Part shown: in pieces, positions 38,623-48,500 of the stretch
Position numbering within the stretch: position 1 is the stretch's first letter
Layout of the letters: each line of letters opens with the position of its first letter
NCBI RefSeq assembly: GCF_003813965.1
Contig: NZ_CP033896.1
Coordinates: 2,356,001 to 2,420,000 of the forward strand
Direction of reading: 5' to 3'
DNA: 64,000 nucleotides
Source of the DNA: Corynebacterium choanae
GTDB lineage: Bacteria > Actinomycetota > Actinomycetes > Mycobacteriales > Mycobacteriaceae
Position numbers and translations under genes: made by a program
Notes under the pieces: model-generated
What the model was told of the DNA's origin: nothing
The model's input: the letters and a program-made list of their open reading frames with translations, nothing else
The model's database searches: none

Positions 38623-40545
38623 ACCTGCATCGAGTATTGCTGCACTGTTTTCGCTGTCATGGCGGGTTTCACCAGTGTTGACGGGACTGATCAGTGCACT
38701 GACGATTGTTTCCCCGCTGCTGGGCTGGTTGATGCTGCGTCAATCGGAGGTGCTCGTTGATGTCGTTGCGGGCACCCGTGATAATTCAGCTGTTGCTGTC
38801 GGCTTGTGGTTTTTTGCCTTTGTTATTGCGACAACTCTCGTCGAGTTTGCGGCACAGATTATTGGGGAGCTGCTGGGGCAAAAAACCTCATTTTTTTGCA
38901 GGGGTTACTCGCCAAGCTCGCGTTGTACCCGAGGATGGTGATTTTTTCTCGTTCGGAAGAATATTTTTCTCGTGTGCGCCAACTATTAGCCGATTCCCGG
39001 GACTACTTTTCCCGGGGTGGAACCCAGGCGATGTGGTCGCTGGTGGTGATGCGGGCCAGCGCGGTGGGGGCTGTGGTGGTGCTCGCCCAGTGGAACTGGT
39101 GGGCAACATGTCTGGTACTTGTCGGTTTGGTGATCAGTAGTCGAGCTCATGCGCTGTTTGTTTCCCGGGTGTATGAGCAACTGTTTGGTGACACGAGTAC
39201 GGCGATGCAGGATGCGCACCATTTCCGCAGCTATGTCTATAGTGGGGCGGGCGCGAAGGAGATGCGTATTTTCGGTTCGGCTGGCTGGGTGTTATCGGTG
39301 TACCGGCAGTCGTGGCGGCAGGCAAAACAACGGGTGTGGATGCTTCGCGGGGGCATGTTTCGTCGCGCGTTGCTGATCACGTTTGTGAGCAGTGCCACAT
39401 CACTGGGGGTGTTTGGGCTGCTCGTTGCCCAGTTCGTGGCCGGCCAGTACGAGGCGGGCTTGTTTGTCGCCGTGGTACAAGCGTTGCTGGCGGTGCAAGT
39501 GTATGGCCCGTTGGGGGATCTCGCCGACCAGGTGGCACGTCAGGCAGCTGTTGTTCGCCGTATCGACGATACCGCGAAAGATTTTGGGCTTGCGGAATCG
39601 TGGCAGTCGGGTGCGCTTGCTGTAGGCGATCAGGTCGGGGAGGGTACCAAGTCAGTAACGAAGGCGGGTGCGACTGCCGCCACGGTGGTAAGCCGTGAGG
39701 GGGCTCTTCGTGGCGAAACGGGTCAAGGGGTCACGCCGGCTGGACGTCGGCCGGTGGTGTCGTGTCGGGACGTGGCTGTGCGCTATCCGGGGGAAGATGA
39801 GCCGGTGGTGCGGGATGTGTCTTTGACGATTCTGCCGGGGGAGCATATTGCGATTGTGGGACGTAACGGATGTGGTAAGTCGACGCTGGTTTCTGTGATT
39901 GCCGGCATGATGGCTGCGTCTGAAGGGCAGGTGCGGGTGGATGGAAACGTTGCGATGGTGCCGCAGTCGTTTGCCCACTATCCGGCGAGTTTGCGGGAAA
40001 ATCTCGTGACACAGATAGCCCCGGCCACCCAGCTCAGGGCGCTGCGCAGTGGGGGTTGTGTGGGACGGCAGGAGTCTGCTTTGGCTGCCGCGGAGCAGCG
40101 GTGTGAGCAAACAGTTGCGCTGCTGGGGTTAGAGCAGTTGGTGGCTTCAATTGGGCTGGACACGGCTGTTCACCAGGGGGTGCCTGGTGCCCGGGAGCTC
40201 TCAGGTGGGCAGTGGCAGCAGGTCGCATTAGCGCGGGCGCTCTCGGCGGCGGATGTGAGCGATGAGCGTTCGCTGTTTATTTTGGATGAGCCGACTGCGG
40301 CACTTGATGTGGAGACTGAGCATCGGGTGTTTGCTCAGTTTTTAGCAGCCACCCGGGCAGCGACAACTATCCTGGTGACCCACCGATTGTCACAGGTCAG
40401 GAGCATGGATCGGATTGTTGTGATGGACGAAGGTCAGGTGGTGGCTGTCGGTAGCCACGAAGAACTGTATGCTTTTTCGCCGCTGTATCGGCAGATGTTT
40501 GATACGCAGCGTCGACTTGTAGCCGGTGGTGAGGACAGTGAGTAG
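38576..40545 (+). pseudogene. ABC transporter, fused membrane and ATPase domains, one frameshift (first of two)
   Basis: The N-terminal membrane part (GTG 38576; LFSLSWRVSPVLTGLISALT, FAFVIATTLVEFAAQIIGEL) is in one frame up to the homopolymers CAAAAAACC and ATTTTTTTG at 38880-38898. The rest is in the next frame: further membrane segments, Walker A GRNGCGKST, signature LSGGQWQQVALARAL and Walker B SLFILDEPTAALD. Restoring one A gives a single protein of about 655 residues. Such half-transporters export peptides or lipids. It overlaps the radical SAM gene by about 47 bases and the second ABC gene by eight, so all were one operon. A sequencing error in the A run is possible. Confidence 0.8.
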
Positions 40546-42469
40546 TTATCCAGGGGACAGTGATGATGTCACCGGTGAGGACCGCGGTGGCGGGGTTTCC
40601 CGCGGTGATAGCGGTGCCGGTGGTGATGATCGTCTGCTGCGGCTTGGGGTGAAGGAGCTTTGGCCGTTTTTGGGGCAGGCGGTGCGCCTGTCACCGGCAG
40701 CAGTGGCATTATCGGTTGTAGAAGTGCTGGTCGGCGGGGCGAGGATTGTCGTCAGTGTGCTGGTTGGCCTGCTGGTGGCAGCTGTTAGCGAGTCAAACAC
40801 TGTGGGGGTGGTCGCGGCAGCAGCCGCGATTGGCCTGCTGGTGGTCGCACCCCAGCTTGTCGAGGTGTGCTGAACCCAGCTGCGGCTGCGCCTTGTCGAG
40901 GAGCTCAGCGCTGTGTGTGATGAAACAATTGCCACCTGGTTTGCGGCACTGCCGACAGTGGAGCCGTTGCAGGATCCCCGGGTGATGTCTCGGGCGCGGG
41001 AGTTTTTTGAACAATCCGGGGTGATGGGTAACGCCCTGGAGATGCTTGTTCGTTTGGCGATTGTGATAGTCCAGCCGTTGATGCTGGTGGCGGCCGCGTG
41101 GGCGATTGATCCGCGGTTGTTGTGGGCGGTGGCGGCCGCTACCCCAGTGATGGTGATTGCTCGTTATGTTCCGCGGTGGCGTGCCGCCGCCGAGCAGCAG
41201 TCTGCGGTGCCGTCGAGTGTGCTGGATATTTACAGTGATATTTTCGCAAGCCCCACGGGTGCGATGGATATTCGGCTGGGGCGGAGTGCGGACGGCCACT
41301 ACCAGCGGTTTATGGCAGCAGCCCGCAACTGGCGGCAGCCGTTTGTGCGTGGCAACATAGCTGCCCTTGTGCTCGAGCTGGTGTTCACCCTCCTGTTTTG
41401 GGCTGCCTGTACAGCACTAGTGGTGGGGGTGATGATTCCCGGCCGACTGGATGCGCCGGTGATCGCCGCGACGGTGGGCATCCTATTTGCGGCAGCGATT
41501 GCGTTTAAAGAACTCCCCTACACGTTGACCGCGCTCAGCGATGTGCTGCGGGTGTTAGGGAAATACCGGTGGCTGCGTAACTATAGCCGCCGCTGCCAGG
41601 ATCAGCAGCCAGCAGCAGCGATAACCCACACTACAGGCGGCGGCGCTGCACTAGTGTTGAGTGATCTCGGCTACCGCTATCCCGGTGAGAACACGTGGGC
41701 GCTCGACGGGATCAACGTCACTATTCCAGCAGGTGCGACGGTGGCGATCGTTGGGGCCAACGGCTCGGGGAAAACCACCTTGGCATCGCTGCTGCTCGGC
41801 GTGATCACCCCGACTCGCGGGACGCTGCGGTGGGGCAACCATCACCGGATGGATATACGCTCCGCCTCATGGCAACAGCAGTGCAGTGTGGTGCTGCAAG
41901 ACTACTGCCGCTACAACACGACACTGCAGCACAATATCGTGTTAGGCGATAGCTCCCCTGACCGGGGTGACGGCAACACTCAGCTACGTGATGCACTCAC
42001 CGTTGCCGGGGCAGCGGAACTCCCAGCGTTACTCGACAACGGACTGGACACCCGCATCGGCGACCAGGCACCCTATCATGGGCTCTCCGGCGGATGGTGG
42101 CAGCGGGTTGCCACCGCCCGCGGAATGTACCCCAGTGGGAGGGCACTTGTCGTACTCGACGAGCCAACCTCAGCACTGGACGCCTTCGCCGAGAAAGACC
42201 TCTTGCGCCGACTAGCCCAGCTGCGGGACAACACCCACAACCGACAGCACACGCTCATCATCATCACCCACCGCCTAGCCACCGCCCGCCTGGCAGAGAT
42301 CATCATTGTTCTCAACCAGGGGAAAATCGTGGAAACCGGATCCTACGACCAGCTCATTGAAGCAGGCAACCACTTTGCCCACCTAGTGTCACTACAGCGC
42401 CAAGGATACGGCGACGACACACCACCGCCAGACGATGCTGCACCCGCACCGACAACCCCCACCCCGTAG
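40538..42469 (+). pseudogene. ABC transporter, fused membrane and ATPase domains, internal TGA (second of two)
   Basis: Same frame throughout, but codon TGA at 40871 interrupts the membrane domain between LLVVAPQLVEVC and TQLRLRLVEELSAVC, where an Arg (CGA) would fit. Downstream are five membrane segments, Walker A GANGSGKTT, signature LSGGWWQRV and Walker B ALVVLDEPTSALD. Likely partner of the preceding half-transporter in a heterodimer. GTG 40913 could start a shortened protein lacking the first helices. A decayed copy of part of this gene lies at 52321-52846. Confidence 0.8.
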
Positions 42470-42895
42470 CAAACAACTGGCGTGACACACAAGCTAGAGG
42501 CATCCAAGCCACGACACCAGCAGTCAGTACACAGCCAACGACGAGGATGCCCCTTCTTAGGTGCACAGCGCACCAGCACGTACTCCACATACTGACGAAA
42601 GACCCCTACGAGCACCAAGAATCAGTCCGCCCCGGACTTCCCCCAGGCACGGTCAACGCGAACAAAGCACACCCCTGCACACAAAACACTCACTGCCACC
42701 CCGCGGTACCCCTCACCCCTTTTGCAGGAAGAACTTCAACGCTACACCAACGCAGGTCGCGGTCCGCGGCAACGCCTCGCACCGTCCACAACATGCGCAA
42801 CAAAGGGAAATCCCGAAGATCCTTAAAAAAGCACCCCGCACATGACAGCGCAAACACAGACTGCTTCGCAGGCAGGCGAGTCGTAGCTAGAAAAA
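42470..42895. other. intergenic region after the ABC genes
   Basis: About 430 bases, no gene recognised on either strand and no clear terminator. It ends where the repeat-rich region begins. Confidence 0.4.
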
Positions 42896-43026
42896 CTTTC
42901 GAGTAGTTTCTCGTCATTTTCTAGTACAACATCGATCCCCCGCCCCCGAGAAACTTCTCCCCTACCCGCTCTGAACAGGTAAAATCCGCTGCTGCCTCAA
43001 CGCTACTGGGACACCACAGAGCAGCT

Positions 43027-43064
43027 ACTAGAAAATACTAGAAACAACTAGAAAATTTTCTAGT
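43027..43064. promoter_or_regulatory. phased ACTAGAAA array with 18-bp palindrome
   Basis: ACTAGAAA starts at 43027, 43037 and 43047, exactly 10 bases apart, and the third half-site is completed by the inverse TTTCTAGT to give ACTAGAAAATTTTCTAGT. The helical spacing suggests several protein units bound on one DNA face. Confidence 0.65.
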
Positions 43065-43381
43065 AACAGATGCACTCCTGTTGACCTCCCCTTGGTTCTC
43101 AACCGACGCGCAGCTTGCCCGACGCGACACCCGAGCGCTACACGTGAGAGCCAAAAACACCTGCATCTCAGAGGTGAGAGCAGGAAAGAGGTTGGGGTTA
43201 CGGCAGAAACGGACGTCCGAAGCTTATTCACGCCCGCCTCGACGGTCACCCGTGCCAGATAATTTTCGAGTAGTTTTCTAGTAGATCTTCGATACTCGCC
43301 CCTGCTAAAAATGCTAAAAATCTCGCCGAGCAGCAGAAACACGATGGCCTCTCAACGCTACGGGGACACCGACGAGAAGCT

Positions 43382-43410
43382 ACTAGAAACTACTAGAAAA
43401 TTTTCTAGTA
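43382..43410. promoter_or_regulatory. phased half-site plus 20-bp palindrome in front of the AlbA-domain gene
   Basis: ACTAGAAA at 43382 is followed 10 bases later by the perfect palindrome TACTAGAAAATTTTCTAGTA (43391-43410). The gene start is 20 bases downstream with no Shine-Dalgarno between, so the site probably overlaps the promoter of a leaderless or nearly leaderless message; autoregulation is likely. Confidence 0.65.
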
Positions 43411-43430
43411 ACAGATGTACACTTCCTTCC

Positions 43431-44948
43431 ATGTCTCTACTCTCGCTCGACACTCTCTTGAATGCCTCGCCACACGAGCGCTACTCGCTCGTAACCCAGA
43501 CACCAGAGTCCCAGTGGTTTGAGCGTAAGAGGATTGGGGGCCACGGCACCAAAGCACGCCCTAAAGATTTCCGCCCCACCCTCGTTGGCTTCGCCAACGG
43601 CGAAGGCGGTCTCCTCGTACTCGGGGTGTCCGATCGCGAAGTGCCAGCATTGCCGGCAAACACCTGGACTGCATTCGATAACGAGTTTCGTCGTCAACTC
43701 AACAGCGACTTCATCACACCTGCACTGCGGGGAGTTGAGGTACACACACTTCCTGTCGATAATGGCATACCCGTCGGCGAAAATCAGCTGCGGCAGATTC
43801 TCGTTGTCGCCATTCCACCTGCCAAGTCACTGCACTACTCGGGCGATGGGTCGTGTTACCTTCGCCGCGGCGACTCAACACAGAAGCTCAAAGACAACGA
43901 GATCACTGACCTGCAGTATGCCCGCGGTCACCTGGTCTATGAGAGTGAGATCGACGAACGGTTAACCTTGGACGATCTCGATATTGATCAAGTCGATCGA
44001 TTCGTCGAAGCTGCCGGAGCGACTCGCGGCCGGTGGCATCTTCTCCAGTCCCGAGACCTCATTCATTCCACGGAGTCTGCATGGGAATCATCTAGTAGCG
44101 TGACACACGACAGATCCGCTTCATCGCCCCCTGGCATCACTCGAGCAGCTAATCTGCTCTTTGGACGTTTCCCCACGCGTTTCGAGGTTACCGCGAGCAT
44201 CCGGGTATGTCGTTTCGACGGCAGAGAGAAAAGAACTGGTCAACAGCAGAATCTCATCTTTGATCGCCGTACTGACAGCTGTATTCCCATGGCGATCGAG
44301 GAAGCAGCCGAATGGATCCGCAATCAACAACCCAAGAAGAAAGCCCTCGATGAGAGTACTAAGCGTTTCATCTGGAAGGGCGTGATCCCCGAAGATGCCT
44401 GGTTCGAGGGTCTTGTCAACGCGGCAGTCCACCGCGCCTACGAATTCAGTGGTGATCACATCCGCGTGGAAATTTTCGACGACAGAATTGAGATCATGAA
44501 CCCGGGGAGCTTTCGCTTCATTCACCAGGCGAAAACTCCTCTGAAGATCTCCAGATTTGCTCGCAATCCTCGTATCGCCCGAACCTGCACCGATCTAGGG
44601 TTCGCGCAGGAGCTCGGCGAAGGAATTAAGCGTATTTTCTCCGAGATGAACCATGCCGGATTGGAGGATCCCGTCTACACCAATCACCAATTTCATGTGC
44701 AGCTCACACTGCCCGCACGGCCACGGGTCGTGAAAGAAGAAGTGCAACTCACCCCTCGTGAACGTCGAATCGTGTCATGGTTGCAGCAGCGTCACGGTGA
44801 GGACAGTACCGGAAACATCGTTGCAGCACTTCAGCTCAGCGCTCCCACGGTGCGTAAGGATCTGAAAAAACTGGAGTCCCTCGGAATCATCGCCTGGCAT
44901 GGCCGCTCCAGCACCGACCCCTCGGCAGTCTGGCGACTTGTACCGTAA
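43431..44948 (+). CDS. AlbA-type (Schlafen-like) / ATP-binding / winged-helix protein, probable autoregulator or defence protein
   Basis: 505 residues from ATG 43431. Residues about 20-120 form an AlbA_2 domain (QWFERKRIGG, LVGFANGEGGLLVLGVSD). Residues 300-400 have WFEGLVNAAVHRAYEFSGDH and VEIFDDRIEIMNPGSF, a HATPase_c_4 type fold. The C-terminus (LTPRERRIVSWLQQ, APTVRKDLKKLESLGI) is a winged helix. The combination occurs in a large family of bacterial transcription-regulator-like proteins, some linked to phage defence or stress; none is well defined. The open frame extends upstream through the palindromic repeat, but ATG 43431 is the sensible start. It is enclosed by the direct repeats 42896-43410 and 44951-45448. 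Confidence 0.8.
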   Translation: MSLLSLDTLLNASPHERYSLVTQTPESQWFERKRIGGHGTKARPKDFRPTLVGFANGEGGLLVLGVSDREVPALPANTWTAFDNEFRRQLNSDFITPALRGVEVHTLPVDNGIPVGENQLRQILVVAIPPAKSLHYSGDGSCYLRRGDSTQKLKDNEITDLQYARGHLVYESEIDERLTLDDLDIDQVDRFVEAAGATRGRWHLLQSRDLIHSTESAWESSSSVTHDRSASSPPGITRAANLLFGRFPTRFEVTASIRVCRFDGREKRTGQQQNLIFDRRTDSCIPMAIEEAAEWIRNQQPKKKALDESTKRFIWKGVIPEDAWFEGLVNAAVHRAYEFSGDHIRVEIFDDRIEIMNPGSFRFIHQAKTPLKISRFARNPRIARTCTDLGFAQELGEGIKRIFSEMNHAGLEDPVYTNHQFHVQLTLPARPRVVKEEVQLTPRERRIVSWLQQRHGEDSTGNIVAALQLSAPTVRKDLKKLESLGIIAWHGRSSTDPSAVWRLVP

Positions 44949-44950
44949 CC

Positions 44951-45448
44951 TTTCGAGTAGCTTCCCGTGATTTTCTGGTACGACATCGATCCCCCAACCA
45001 CGGGAAACTTCTCCCCTACCCTCGCTGAGCAGCAACAATACGCCTTGCTCAGCACCGTCTACGAGCTACCCGAAAGCTTCTGGAAAATACTGGAAAGTAC
45101 CGGAACGTTTTCAAGCAACGGATGCTCTCGTCTGAGCCTCCCCTGCTCTCGTCCGACGCTCACCGTGCACGCCACGCCACACGTGAGAGCCAAAACACCT
45201 GCATCTCAGAGGTGAAAGCAGGAAAGAGGTTGGGGTTACGGCAGAAACGGACGTCCGAAGCTTATCCGCGCCCGCCTCGACGGTCACCCGTGCCAGATAA
45301 TTTTCGAGTAGTTTTCTAGTAGATCTTCGATACTCGCCCCTGCTAAAAATGCTAAAAATCTCGCCGAGCAGCAGAAACACGATGGCCTCTCGACGCTACG
45401 GGGACGCAGCCAAGAAGCTACTAGAAACTACTAGAAAATTTTCTAGTA
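44951..45448 (+). repeat. long direct repeat, copy 2, downstream of the AlbA-domain gene
   Basis: Begins three bases after the stop codon with TTTCGAGTAGCTTCCCGTGA and runs to the palindrome TACTAGAAAATTTTCTAGTA at 45429-45448, which is base-for-base the same as 43391-43410. Here no gene follows in the plus direction; about 120 bases on is the end of hypF. The duplicated promoter without its gene suggests loss of a second cassette or insertion by recombination at the repeat. Confidence 0.85.
45429..45448. promoter_or_regulatory. orphan 20-bp palindrome in repeat copy 2
   Basis: TACTAGAAAATTTTCTAGTA, preceded by ACTAGAAA ten bases earlier; identical to the operator-like site before the AlbA-domain gene but facing only the hypF 3' end. 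Confidence 0.6.
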
Positions 45449-45568
45449 GTAGAAGTGCTTTCCCTTCTTAAGGTGAAGCCGCTACCAGAGCGATGATGTT
45501 CAGCAACTAGAAGGTCACGCGCTGCGGTGCGGTGTGGATGCGCACTACGATGCCCGCTTGCCGTGTTC

Positions 45569-48500
45569 TCACACGCTTTCATTACTGCCAGTCATCGCCA
45601 GGGTGGCACCGTAGGCTTGGCCGATACTGATGCCGCCGTCGCCGCAGGGGATTATTCGATGTTCCAACAGGTGAAGACTGGGGTGATCGCTAGCACTGTA
45701 GCACCTGACGATGAATGCGATGTCGTCACAGAGCAGATGGTTGGCGGCGGCCCCGCCGCTAATCCCGACGTGTACCGGTCCTGCTAGTTGAGTGTGCGCG
45801 GCGGTAGTAATCGATTGCAGCGCGCTGGCCAGAACCACTGCAATATCAAATAGGAATATTCGACTTGCGTCGGCAAGCTGCTGCCGACATGCGTCAGGCT
45901 CGCGCTGTTTATCAGCGGCAATTGTGTGAAGCCGGGCAATATAGTCTTTCAGAACGCTCAGTGTTGTGGCAGGCGTCTGTGCACGTGCTGCTTGCTGCAG
46001 CACGCCGGTCGAGAGAGCAGCTGTTCTTTCCACTTTTCCAGTGGCAGCGAATTGTTCGAATTCGCAGGCTGCCTGGCCATCATAGGTTTGTCCCCCACCA
46101 CCGGCAACGATTCCACTCAATCCACATCTGCGGGCGGTGGCGTGCAGGATTGCCGCAGCCGCATCCACCAGTCGCCCCAGGGAAGTCGTGGTCACAAAAC
46201 TGCCGTCGGTGTAGTGCGCTGCGACAACGTGTTGCGCATCTTTTGGTGCGAGCTCATCCAGCAGCCACGATAGATCGAGTTTTTCTTGCAGGGCAATGCC
46301 TGCCACGATACGCCAGGGTTGTCGTACTGCTGCATCGCCGCCGATCAGCGGGAATGGGGTTGCGTGCCAGGTTCGCTGCCATATCGACAGTGGTGACGGC
46401 GTAGGCGAAAACCCAAACAGTGACAATGTGGTTTCACCTTGCGCGGGAGGAGTGGCGATAGTATCGGCCGCCCCGTGGGGAGGCGCGTGTGTGCCCGTCT
46501 GCGGAAGAGGGTGGTCACTGCTGGTGAGGGTGAGGATCTCTGCACCCCAAATGGTGCCGTCAAGCCCGTAGCCGGTGCCGTCGATAGTAAGCACCACAAG
46601 CGTTCCACCCGTAATACCGTATTCGCAGGCGAGGGCGAGGGCGTGCGCAAGATGATGCTGTATCGACACCACTTCACAGGCGTGTTCACGGCCAAGTTCT
46701 TCCCCTAGCGATGTGGTGGCATAGTCAGGGTGGCGATCGGTGACAATGATCTGCGGGGTGACATCGCGGGCAGACAACAGCGTATCGACTGCCCGCCGCC
46801 AGCTGGTGCGCGCTGCCAGAGAGGTCATCTCACCGACGTGCGGGGACGCAAAAAGATACTGCCCGTCGACGACGGTGACGGTGTTTTTCATGTGCCCGCC
46901 GGTGGCCACAACAACTGGAAGACTGCCAGCAGCAGGGTCTGCACCAGCACCAACACTGTCACTGTCACCGGCACTGTCACTGGCAGTAGCAGTGGCAGTC
47001 GGTGTAGTGGCACTAGTGATGTGCAACGTCGCAGCAGCTCGTTCCTGTTGTGGGCTTTGCTTCAAACCCCCTGAGACAAGTGGATGCCAGGTGCCCGCGG
47101 CAAACACCTCATGCTGCACGTCGTGGTTGAGGGTCTGGGTGGTGCTGGTTTCGAGGGTGGTGGTGCTGGTAGTGGGGGTGCGTGTCGGTAATACGGGTAG
47201 CGGCGCATATCCCCGGGAGCGTCGAATCGGGGTGAGCCCCCGAAACACCGAGTCTTCTACCGGGGTGGCAATAGGCCGGTCGTGGAACAGGAAACAGTCC
47301 ACAAGTGGTGCTAACCCAGCTCGCGCATCCTCGTTACGGTAGATAACCGGCTCCCCGGAGAGGTTAGCGCTGGTTGCCACGATGGGTGTGTCACACAGCA
47401 TCTGGTGCAGTGGCGAGTAGGCGATCATCACCCCGCATTCACTCAAGCCGGGAGCAATACTGGGTGCCAGGGGTGCGTCGGCTACCAGGGGTGCTACCAC
47501 GATGGGCCGCGCCGGTGATGCGATAAGCCCTGCCGTATTCTCGTTGAGAACAACCAGCTTTTCTGCTGCTTGAATGTCTGTGACCATGACAGCCAGCGGC
47601 TTGTGGGGGCGCTGTTTTAGCCGCCGCAGCCGGGATACTGCCTGCTCATTTGCCGCATCAACAACGAGGTGAAACCCGCCGATGCCTTTCACGGCCACAA
47701 TCCCGCCGGCAGCGATTACCGCCCGGGCTTTCCTTAGTGCCTGGCTACAGGCATCACGCCGATCAGACAATCGTGTTGCCGCGGGTGGTTCTTCCCCCGC
47801 GTAGGGGCTGGAATTGTCACGGTTGAGAGAAAACGATGACTGGTGAACATGCTTTACCGCAACGGCTTCAGATGCTGGCGTTGCCGGTTGTTGTATTGCA
47901 CGATCCGACCCGTCACCGCGTCGCTGGTGTGCTGCTGTCTTCGCGATGAACTGTGCAAACGGTGACAATGTTGTCGGCTCACCTGGTGCATCCTGCGCAG
48001 GGCTGCCGCTTGTGGCTTGCGCTTGCCCGCCACGGCTGTCGGGGTTGCCCTTCGCATCGCTTGTGGCACCATTTGCGCCAAGAGCAAGGGATGCCAACAC
48101 GTCGACAAGTCCAGGAACCATATCCGGGTTGGTTGCTGTGCCGGGTTCCACCCAGAGGGTTGGACCGCAGTCACAACAACTAATCGGCTGGGCGTGATAG
48201 CGACGATCACCAGGGTCTGCGTATTCGGCGGCACACTGGTGACACAGCGGAAAACCAGCCAACGTGGTCAGTGGCCGATCATAAGGCACCCCTTCAATAA
48301 TGCTCAGCCGCGGACCGCAATTGGTGCAGGTCGTAAACGGATAGCGAAAGCGGCGATTGTGCGGATCACAGGTTTCATCCATACAGTCCTGGCAGGTCGC
48401 CACATCAGCCGGAAGCAGGGTGCGCCCACCATCGGCGTGCGCGGAAGGAACAATCGAAAACGTCTGCAATCTCGGATCGGGGTCAAGATCCTCTTGGGTT

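Larger units (their letters stand above)
42896..43410 (+). repeat. long direct repeat, copy 1, upstream of the AlbA-domain gene
   Basis: The core 43141-43410 is nearly identical to 45180-45448 (about ten differences in 270 bases, one of them a single-base length change). The outer part, from TTTCGAGTAGTTTCTCGTCA at about 42897 to 43140, matches 44952-45179 only partly. It contains repeated ACTAGAAA half-sites, palindromes 43047-43064 and 43391-43410, and TTTTCGAGTAG-TTTTCTAGTAG near 43263-43285. Confidence 0.85.

Noticed and set aside
40866-40880. Selenocysteine at the TGA in the second ABC transporter
   Set aside because: No selenocysteine insertion hairpin can be argued, ABC membrane domains have no Sec at this place, and an Arg codon one base away explains it.
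43028-43342. Minus-strand frames in both copies of the direct repeat (also 45111-45380)
   Set aside because: They are conserved only because the DNA is repeated; they lack starts with ribosome sites and run through palindromic regulatory DNA.
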